Of a stretch of 64,000 bases of DNA, positions 57,805 through 64,000 are shown in pieces. The DNA is from CAVQCX01 sp963775335 (GTDB lineage Bacteria; Pseudomonadota; Gammaproteobacteria; Chromatiales; Chromatiaceae). Every line of letters begins with the position of its first letter. The first letter of the stretch is position 1. The notes below the pieces were generated by a model. That model was not told the DNA's origin and did no database searches. It saw nothing but the letters and a program-made list of their open reading frames with translations. Made by a program: the position numbers and the translations under genes. The DNA lies in assembly GCA_963775335.1 (NCBI GenBank), contig CAVZIJ010000003.1, forward strand, positions 248,001 to 312,000, in the 5' to 3' direction.

Positions 57805-60684
57805 CTACGCCGCCGGCCGTGCGCTCGCCCGCTGGCGGTAGAGGGAGCCGTCCACCACCGCCGCCATGGCCTGGGTGTCCAGTTGGCCACCGAGGAATTG
57901 ATTGACCTTCGCGGCCACCGCCTGCGGGCCGGCGATGGCGTCGCGGTGGGCGACGAACAGTGTCCGGATGTTGGGCTGCCGGGCGAGCCAGATGCCGACC
58001 TGCTTGAGCTGCTGCCGGAAAGTTTGCTCCAGTTGCTCGTCGCTGAGCTTCGCGCGGTCGCGGCCGAGTCGCTCCAGCATCGCCTTCTGGGACTGGAGCA
58101 CCTCTTTGGGGTCGCGCTCCATGAATACCACGCGATAGGGCAGGTCTGGCGGCAGGAAAGGCAGCAGCTGGGCGACGATCTTGACCGCTTTGCCCTTGGC
58201 CTCCCTGATCCATTCGCGGTCCTGGCGTAGCCGGGTGGCGGCCTCGAGCTCGTGATAGCCGCGCGGGTTGTCGCTGTCGGCCTCGCGCTTGCCATCCGAG
58301 AGAATCGGCAAGGGGCCGGCGGCGAGCATCTGCATCATCATCGAGGTGCCCGAACGCGGCAGACCCGCGACCACCACCACGCACTCGCGGGGGTCATCGG
58401 GCACCGCGCTCTTGTCCGCCACGGGCGCGGCATCGAGGGACGGCGCGCGGCGTTCCTGATCTCCGTCAGCCGGGAAGTCGTCCCGGAACGCGGCGAGCGC
58501 CGCCGGGGCAACACGCGTGGTGGCCTCGACCCGCCTGCGGGCGCGGATCTCGCGCACCGTTTGCCAATGCTCGCGCGCCTTCTCGACACTCAGTTCGCCG
58601 CGCAGCGCGTAGCGCGCCAGAAAGCGGTGCGCGCGCTCGAAGTTGGGGTTGATCGAGACGGCCACGCGCACCGCCTCCACGGCGCGGAAGTACTGCTTCA
58701 TGCGCAGCAGGCCCAGGCCCAGGATGTAATGCGCCATCGGGTTCTGGTAGAGATAGCCGACCGATTCCAGGGCCTCCGCCACGCCTTCCTCGACCCTGTC
58801 CTGGCGCAGACAGGCCTTGGCCACGCCGAGATGGGCGTGGGGGTTGCGCGGGTCCAGGGCCAGGGCGCGGCGGAACGCGGCTTCCGCCTCCGGCCACTGG
58901 CGTAGCGCCACCAGGGTTTCGCCGATCTGGATGTGCAGGCTGGGGCGGCGCGGTTCGGCCTGGCCGGCGCGGGCGAGATGCTCCAGCGCCGCCTCGGGCT
59001 TGGCCTCGGCCAGCAGCACCCAGCTCATCAGGAAATCCAGGTCGAAGCGGCTGAAGCGGGCGGTCAGGCGCAGGTCGTCGTAGATCTGCTTCTCCTCCTC
59101 GCTCAGGTGCTCGAAATCGACCCCGCCCTCGGCGGTGAGCTGGTTGGCCTCGGTCTGGCGCGCCTTGAGGCGTTCGCCGAGCTCCTTGAGCTCTTCGCCG
59201 GCCTTGGCCGCGGCCGCTTGCCGGTCGGCGGTCATGCGCTCCACCAGCGCGCGCAGTTCCGCCACCTGGCCGAGGGCCTGGTGGCACAGCGCCAGATGCA
59301 CGCCGAAGCGGTATTGCTCGGGCTCCGCGTCGTACAGCTCGGCCAGGATCTCCGCGCCCAGGGCATAGAAGCCGCCGTCCATGTAGGCGCGCGCCAGGTT
59401 GTAGCGCATCTCCCGCACCGTGTTGGCGATCGCCTTCTCCAGGTTCTCGCCGGGCGCCTCCACATAGCCCAGGGCGACCAGTTGGTCCATCGCCTGCTTG
59501 GCGGCCAGCGGGTCGAAGCGCTGCGCCGACGCGATCCGCGCGTCGTCGCCCGCGACCGCGTCCCAGCTCGGGATGCGGGAAACCGCGGGCGGCTTCTCGA
59601 AGGCATCGACCAGGGGCTTGCCGTCCATGTCCTCGCCCACCGGCAGCCCATAGAGGGTGAGGATGGTGGGCGTGATGTCCAGCAGGTTGGCGCCGTGGAT
59701 CAAGCGGTCGCGCCTGATGCCCGGGCCGGCCATCAGGAACATGCCCAGGTCGCGGTGCTCGATGGCCGGCGCCGCCGGCTCCTTGGGCAGTTGCACCGGG
59801 CGCAGGTGGTCCGGGTGGAAGCCGTGGTCGGAGCAGACGATGACGGTGACATCGTCGGGCGCCTGCGCCAGCATGGCTCCCAGCATCATGTCGTGGAAGC
59901 GGTAGGCGGCGTCCACCACCCCGTGGTAGAGCTCGTAGTCGCGCTCCGGGATGTGGGGGCGGCGCGGCGGGTGGTACTTCATGAAGCCGTGGCAGAAATG
60001 GTCGATGGCGTCGAAATAGACGCCCATGAAGTCCCACGGCTCGTTGGCCATGGCCCAGGTCGCGGCGGCCTGCACCGTGGCGCACTCGGCCAGGGTCTTC
60101 ATCACCATGCCCAGGCGCCGGTCCTTGTCCTGATCGATCTCGGCCGCCCGCGGCACGAAGGGCAGGACCTGCTCGGCGATCAGCTCGTTGGGGTTCAGAC
60201 GCAGCTCGGCCAGCGTGGCTTCCAGCCGCTTGGGGTGCACCATGCCGGGCGCGAGCGGCCAGGGCTGCTCGGGCGGGCCGAGGGCGGTGTGGAAGTGGTT
60301 GGACACCATCACCCCGTCGATCGGCTCCACCGGGTGGCTCGGCCACCAGCCGACGACGTGGCAGCGGTGGCCGGTCTGGTTGAGGATGTTCCAGATCGCC
60401 TTGGTCTTGCGCGACAGTTGCGATACCGGCTGGATGCCGCCGCCGTCCGGCGTCGGTTCGGAGAAGCCGAGGATGCCGTGTTTGTAGGGCCGCTTGCCGG
60501 TGGCGATGGAGGTCCATAGCATGGGCGAAAGCACCGGGTGCAGGGTCGCCAGGTCGCCCATCACCCCGCGCTCGATAAGGGCCGCGGTGTGCGGCATCAG
60601 GCCCTGGTCCACCAGGGCGTTGATGACTTTCCAGTCGGCCGCGTCCCAGCCGATGACGAGAACTTTCGGTTTTTCTTGTGCCAT
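57805..60684 (-). CDS. AlkP-superfamily phosphodiesterase - TPR - sulfotransferase fusion
   Basis: A 959-aa protein. Residues ~1-400: AlkP/phosphodiesterase fold (KVLVIGWDAADWKVINALVD, SPMLWTSIATGKRPYKHGIL with the Thr nucleophile, VYFDAIDHFCHGFM, VIVCSDHGFHPDH metal His/Asp). Residues ~400-720: TPR-like repeats (PSLHIQIGETLVALRQWPEA, AFRRALALDPRNPHAHLGVA). Residues ~770-950: P-loop sulfotransferase-like (VAGLPRSGTSMMMQML, VFMERDPKEVLQSQKAML). The ATG at 60684 has AGGGTGA upstream. It may act on nucleotide-sulfonate or glycan substrates; the specificity is unknown. Confidence 0.8.
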   Translation of the reverse strand: MAQEKPKVLVIGWDAADWKVINALVDQGLMPHTAALIERGVMGDLATLHPVLSPMLWTSIATGKRPYKHGILGFSEPTPDGGGIQPVSQLSRKTKAIWNILNQTGHRCHVVGWWPSHPVEPIDGVMVSNHFHTALGPPEQPWPLAPGMVHPKRLEATLAELRLNPNELIAEQVLPFVPRAAEIDQDKDRRLGMVMKTLAECATVQAAATWAMANEPWDFMGVYFDAIDHFCHGFMKYHPPRRPHIPERDYELYHGVVDAAYRFHDMMLGAMLAQAPDDVTVIVCSDHGFHPDHLRPVQLPKEPAAPAIEHRDLGMFLMAGPGIRRDRLIHGANLLDITPTILTLYGLPVGEDMDGKPLVDAFEKPPAVSRIPSWDAVAGDDARIASAQRFDPLAAKQAMDQLVALGYVEAPGENLEKAIANTVREMRYNLARAYMDGGFYALGAEILAELYDAEPEQYRFGVHLALCHQALGQVAELRALVERMTADRQAAAAKAGEELKELGERLKARQTEANQLTAEGGVDFEHLSEEEKQIYDDLRLTARFSRFDLDFLMSWVLLAEAKPEAALEHLARAGQAEPRRPSLHIQIGETLVALRQWPEAEAAFRRALALDPRNPHAHLGVAKACLRQDRVEEGVAEALESVGYLYQNPMAHYILGLGLLRMKQYFRAVEAVRVAVSINPNFERAHRFLARYALRGELSVEKAREHWQTVREIRARRRVEATTRVAPAALAAFRDDFPADGDQERRAPSLDAAPVADKSAVPDDPRECVVVVAGLPRSGTSMMMQMLAAGPLPILSDGKREADSDNPRGYHELEAATRLRQDREWIREAKGKAVKIVAQLLPFLPPDLPYRVVFMERDPKEVLQSQKAMLERLGRDRAKLSDEQLEQTFRQQLKQVGIWLARQPNIRTLFVAHRDAIAGPQAVAAKVNQFLGGQLDTQAMAAVVDGSLYRQRASARPAA

Positions 60685-60785
60685 GGAGTCACCCTTCGAC
60701 ATGAATGTTTCGCAATGCCGGCGACTTTGCCTTGTTGACCGGCACGAGTTTCAAACGCCGTCCCAGCCAAGCGCCGCGACAGCTT

Positions 60786-61316
60786 TCAAGCGCCGGCCGG
60801 GCCGTCCCCGAACTCCGCCAGCCACAGATCCTGGCCGCGCCGGTTCTGGCCGAGGTAGCGGTAGCCGTGGCGCTGAAAGAACCGGCGCACGCCGGAACGC
60901 ATCAGCTTCGGGTTTTCGTTGACGTGCAGCATGCCCACGGGTTGAGCCTGCGGGTGCCGGAACCCGCGCAGGAAGTCGCGGGTGGCAAGCACGACCGTCA
61001 ACATCAGATAGGGCACCCGGTCCTGCTCGCGCAGGAACATGCGGTAGGCGTAGACCGGGCGGCCGTCGCCCAGCCGCCGCAAGGCGACGGTCGAGACCCC
61101 GGCCAGTTCGCCGCTGTCGTCCCGGCGCACCACTAACACCACTTCGCCGGCGCGGCGCTCGGCCTCCCGGGGGTCCGCGATGGCCCGTTCGCGCAGCCAG
61201 AACCCGGAAATCGCGGCGCGCTGCCCGGCCGTGGTGTCGAGATACACGCTTTCCAGCCGGTAATGCCGGAAGCGCAGGCTCGATGGCCGTGGTTCGCGCA
61301 GGTCCGAGGCCGCCAT
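60786..61316 (-). CDS. GNAT-like acyltransferase
   Basis: A 176-aa protein. AGEVVLVVRRDDSGELAGVS, VYAYRMFLREQDRVPYLMLT, LHVNENPKLMRSGVRRFFQR and HGYRYLGQNR show a GNAT-type fold with a degenerate acetyl-CoA loop. It lies between a PEP-CTERM protein and the AlkP-sulfotransferase gene, all on the minus strand. The ATG at 61316 gives the domain-sized product; upstream codons are open but GC-rich. Confidence 0.55.
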   Translation of the reverse strand: MAASDLREPRPSSLRFRHYRLESVYLDTTAGQRAAISGFWLRERAIADPREAERRAGEVVLVVRRDDSGELAGVSTVALRRLGDGRPVYAYRMFLREQDRVPYLMLTVVLATRDFLRGFRHPQAQPVGMLHVNENPKLMRSGVRRFFQRHGYRYLGQNRRGQDLWLAEFGDGPAGA

Positions 61317-61398
61317 CGCCAGTCCGCCGTCGAGCCGGCTGCCCGGCTCGACGGCCGTCCGCGCAACAGGCTCCACATCCCGTCCCGCGGGGGCGGAC

Positions 61399-62256
61399 TC
61401 AGTGAGCAGCCGTCCGTTGCGCCTTGCGCCGGCGGAAGGCGCCGAGGCCCAGGGCACCCACGGCCAGCAGCGCGAGCGAAGAGGGCTCCGGCACCGTCTG
61501 CCCGGTGGCGCCGGCGTGGATGGCCGCGCCGCTGTCCTCGTAGGCCCAGTCTATGACGGTGATCTTGTCGGCGTAGTTCAGGCCGTCGCCGAGCGGACCG
61601 TTGGTCAGCAGGGCGCCGAAAGGCTGGTTCAGCCCGAGGTCGTCCAGGCGCAGGCGGATCCAGCCGTAATCGCCGTTCGCCAGTTGTACCCCGGCGATGC
61701 CGGTCGCGCCCGGCGGGAAATTGCCGGCGTTGTACGAGGACGATCCTTTTTTGTTGAAAGCCGGATAGGATCCGCTGAACGACACCTTCTGTAGCCGGCC
61801 CAGGCCGACACTATCGGGCACAAAACGTCCGCCGGGTCCGAAGTCGGCTCCTGAAGCCGCAAAGAATGAGCCGTGAAGATTGTGTGCCGTGCCCGTGCCG
61901 AGGAAGTGCGCCCCGGCGGGCCCTTCCAGAAACGCAACCCCGATATATTTGACCGTCGCCGGCCCTCCACCAACACCAAACAGGGCACCCGCTGTGAACT
62001 GCGAGCCGCCCACGGCGAAAGTGGCGACATCCTCGTTAAGAGGTAAAGTAGTCGCAGCGGGGTTGATCTGCGCCGTGATGTTCTGCACGCCGCTGTAGAT
62101 GATGCTGGCGTCGGCGCCGCCGGCCATTGCCAGGCCGGCGCCGACGGCGGCCGCATAACCCGCGAGCTCGCTCAGGCTCCGGTGCGGGCCGATCTGCCCG
62201 CGGGCCATTTCCCCATACTGCGCCAGCCGTCCGTCCAGATCGATCTTCACGCTCAT
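61399..62256 (-). CDS. PEP-CTERM secreted protein
   Basis: A 285-aa protein. GGGAGAAAG precedes the ATG. A hydrophobic signal-like stretch (AGYAAAVGAGLAMAGGADAS) lies about 35 residues in. The mature part is Gly/Phe-rich and β-like (YGWIRLRLDDLGLNQPFGA). It ends with the sorting tail VPEPSSLALLAVGALGLG then AFRRRKAQR. Exosortase would cut at PEP. The size is ordinary, in contrast to the two mini-peptides at 23 kb. Confidence 0.85.
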   Translation of the reverse strand: MSVKIDLDGRLAQYGEMARGQIGPHRSLSELAGYAAAVGAGLAMAGGADASIIYSGVQNITAQINPAATTLPLNEDVATFAVGGSQFTAGALFGVGGGPATVKYIGVAFLEGPAGAHFLGTGTAHNLHGSFFAASGADFGPGGRFVPDSVGLGRLQKVSFSGSYPAFNKKGSSSYNAGNFPPGATGIAGVQLANGDYGWIRLRLDDLGLNQPFGALLTNGPLGDGLNYADKITVIDWAYEDSGAAIHAGATGQTVPEPSSLALLAVGALGLGAFRRRKAQRTAAH

Positions 62257-62532
62257 CTTTCTCCCCTCTCTTTGGCTCGATGTAAGTATTGCGTCTGGAC
62301 CCGAGACGGGTCAGGGGTCAAGGCCTAGGAATTTGCTTTCAGCCGCCGAACGCGGAAAGAAGGCGAGCAGCCCGGAAACGGCACCTCGCGCGCGCGCCAC
62401 AACCTTTGCTGCAGGAAACCATCCTCAACCCCCCGTAGTGAGGCCGTCGTCCGCCGGAAAGCGCCCTGCATGACGGATCTGTGCACGATTTCCTCGGGAT
62501 TCTAGCCAGATAGAAGCTCGCGTCAAGGGTGA

Positions 62533-62887
62533 TCAAGCGATGGCGGGTCGGGGCTCGTAAGTCAGCAACCGCAGGGTCTTGAATGGAGCCCGTTCATGAC
62601 GCGTGATCGCTGTGCTCAGGGTGCTGTCGTGCAGTCCCAGCGTTCGCCCGATCTCGCTGAGGCTGTATCCGTAGTCGCGGTTGGCGCGCCAGGTCCGGTC
62701 ATCGCGCTGGGGGCTTCATCATCGGCGGAGAGCGCCGCCAAGGCGGGGCGGTGCGCTTATCCCGGGGTCTTGGGCAGCTCCGGAAGGTCCGCTTCGCGGA
62801 AAGCCCCCGGCTCATACTGGCCATGAACGCTTCATTGCCCAACAACACCTGACCGCGCAGCTCTTTTTGGGGCGTCTGTGCGCCCAC
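62533..62887 (-). pseudogene. RAYT-type transposase 3' remnant
   Basis: KELRGQVLLGNEAFMASMSR is followed, after frame changes, by ANRDYGYSLSEIGRTLGLHD and STLSTAITRHE, the end of a RAYT transposase with its helix-turn-helix. No single frame covers it, and the 5' part with the HUH motif is gone. It is a different lineage from the two copies at 47.6 and 50.5 kb. Confidence 0.6.
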
Positions 62888-63060
62888 GCCCTCGGCGACA
62901 AAGGCGGTATAGCGGCGTTGCGCCGCGGCGCGCGTCTTCGCGAACGGTCCAAGAATCCCATCGGTATGCAGTCATCCGGACGGCCGCAACCGTCCGGCTG
63001 TGGCGCGAGCCCAGCGCAGTGACAGTCAGGGTTCAAGCCTTGACCCCCGCCCTGTATTTT

Positions 63061-63864
63061 CTAACGCGCTGCCGATTCAATCGCCCGCAACAGCTCGATG
63101 AGATCCTGCAGCCGCTCTGGGTCGTTCGTGCGGTCGGTCATGGCCACGACCCCGCCCGGTCCGAAGCTGACGCTGACCGGATTGTGAAGCGGTTTTGTCA
63201 GGTGCTCCAGCATGATCTCTTGAATGGCCGCGCTCACGGTTTCTCTTGCCCCGGCCGGGTCTCGCGAAAGAACAAGGAACTGCTCGCTGAACCGGGACTT
63301 GCCCATATCGACCTTGTCGGACTCCATCACCTCCGTCCAGTCCCGCTGCACGATGTCCAAGGGGACGCCTGCGGAGGCGAATCGCTTGAACCGAATCATA
63401 CCCGCCGTGCCATAGGAGTAAGGACGGCTCGCGGTTTCCTTCTCGTACTTGTACCAGCAGTTAAACAAGTAGAGGCTGCGCCGTCCGGTCTCCACGGTCC
63501 TTACGTAGTGGATGCTGATATTCTTGAGAGCCCAAAGGATCTCCGCGGCCCTGGCCGTGAGCCCCTCCGTATCGTCGCGCGCGAATCCCCACCCTCGGGC
63601 CTGGGCGTACTGTTGCGCCGCCTGCAGCTCCTTTTGCCCTCCGTAACGGGCGAAGGCGATCACGCCTCCCACAAACCCGATGACGCCGACGGCGATGAGC
63701 GGGACTTTGATCTTGACCCACACCGGGGAATCCCATATTTCCAAAGCACCGATGCGGTCAGCGAAGTAGCCAAGACCTGCCAGGCCGAGAAACAGCAGGA
63801 AAAGAAAAAGGTATATGAAGAGCCCTGCCTGCCGCAGACTGTCCCAGTATCGGGAGTCGCTCAC
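63061..63864 (-). CDS. Two-TM membrane protein of unknown function
   Basis: A 267-aa protein. Two N-terminal hydrophobic segments (LFIYLFLFLLFLGLAGLGYF; VPLIAVGVIGFVGGVIAFA) are followed by a soluble domain (AARGWGFARDDTEGL-like start, YLFNCWYKYEKETASRPYSY, SRFSEQFLVLSRDPAGARET) resembling the DUF3137 type. The GTG start overlaps the stop of the upstream membrane gene (GTGA) and has GGGGGGAGG before it. The function is unknown. Confidence 0.65.
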   Translation of the reverse strand: MSDSRYWDSLRQAGLFIYLFLFLLFLGLAGLGYFADRIGALEIWDSPVWVKIKVPLIAVGVIGFVGGVIAFARYGGQKELQAAQQYAQARGWGFARDDTEGLTARAAEILWALKNISIHYVRTVETGRRSLYLFNCWYKYEKETASRPYSYGTAGMIRFKRFASAGVPLDIVQRDWTEVMESDKVDMGKSRFSEQFLVLSRDPAGARETVSAAIQEIMLEHLTKPLHNPVSVSFGPGGVVAMTDRTNDPERLQDLIELLRAIESAAR

Positions 63865-64000
63865 TGCCCGCCTCCCCCCAGGAGACGAATAAGGAAATTC
63901 ACCGTGCTCCCGATGGTGAGGACAGCGCCCAGTATGATGCCCAGTACGGAGCCGACGGTCTCGGCCAGATAGGGCCGCATGAAGATGAGGCGGTGTTGCT
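63861..64000 (-). CDS. Membrane protein, C-terminal part (cut by window edge)
   Basis: The minus frame is open from the right edge to a TGA at 63861-63863: RLIFMRPYLAETVGSVLGII, then LGAVLTIGSTVNFLIRLLGG. This is a hydrophobic C-terminal segment, and the stop overlaps the start of the next gene. The N-terminus lies outside the window. Confidence 0.5.
   Translation of the reverse strand, partial: QHRLIFMRPYLAETVGSVLGIILGAVLTIGSTVNFLIRLLGGGGQ

Noticed and set aside
58466..60517. A 683-codon minus frame inside the AlkP-sulfotransferase gene
   Set aside because: Pro/Arg/Ala-rich out-of-frame reading of a GC-rich gene; the overlapping frame has clear domains.
58933..60519. A 528-codon + frame antisense to the same gene
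   Set aside because: Typical antisense shadow rich in His, Gln and Val, without any recognisable family.

Overview
The window looks like a GC-rich chromosome segment from a sulfur-oxidising gammaproteobacterium, possibly of the Chromatiales; the taxonomy is an inference. The grounds are a soxYZAXB cluster without soxCD, PEP-CTERM proteins, RAYT transposases, IS91-family elements and chromosomal-type integron remnants. No rRNA, tRNA or CRISPR array was seen.

Layout. 0-3.3 kb: a broken vapC with intact vapB and operator, a lipoprotein hydrolase, a 160-bp IS5-like MITE and an FkbM methyltransferase relic. 3.4-9.1 kb: a sulfur-oxidation operon (YeeE/YedE transporter, periplasmic DsrE-like protein, SoxY, SoxZ, SoxA, SoxX, SoxB). 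9.4-21.1 kb: housekeeping and signalling genes (GT-C-like membrane protein, a two-DHp/REC/class III cyclase, DUF599, an old yellow enzyme, an isoquinoline-oxidoreductase-type molybdoenzyme with MocA, a structured RNA with terminator, a PAS-GGDEF cyclase). 21.3-23.6 kb: two tiny PEP-CTERM peptides followed by two CPBP membrane proteins. This is the best candidate here for an undescribed system.

24.1-30.7 kb is a degraded integron. A frameshifted intI (+ strand) lies next to an attI-like site and a cassette array that runs leftward on the minus strand (BrnT/BrnA, DUF4160/DUF2442, an unnamed 76/71-aa pair, a DUF4062 protein). At least five attC-like sites are present, and an IS91-like element with its own frameshift-dependent tyrosine recombinase sits in one cassette slot. 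43.6-47.5 kb holds a second, mirror-oriented integron remnant: a truncated integron-type integrase on the minus strand, an IS91-like element, then rightward cassettes with three attC-like sites. The cassettes are visibly richer in AT than their surroundings.

31-43.5 kb is mostly core genes: YaiI, a cNMP/cNMP/rhodanese protein, two divergently arranged DUF1631+PilZ pairs around an intergenic region with a perfect CRP-type palindrome, a DUF4124 protein, and a bufferin-type operon (DUF2282 peptide, DUF692/MNIO enzyme, DUF2063 partner, DoxX protein). 47.5-51.8 kb is a repeat-rich patch: two nearly identical RAYT elements bracketing an IS3 fragment and an MFS transporter, a RAYT deletion remnant, and the 3' end of a group II intron just upstream of tspO. 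52.6-57.5 kb carries an aldehyde dehydrogenase-like gene convergent with a FAAL-ACP-thioester reductase gene, probably acquired. 57.8-64 kb: an alkaline phosphatase/TPR/sulfotransferase fusion, a GNAT protein, a full-size PEP-CTERM protein, a decayed RAYT and two overlapping membrane-protein genes, the last cut by the window edge.
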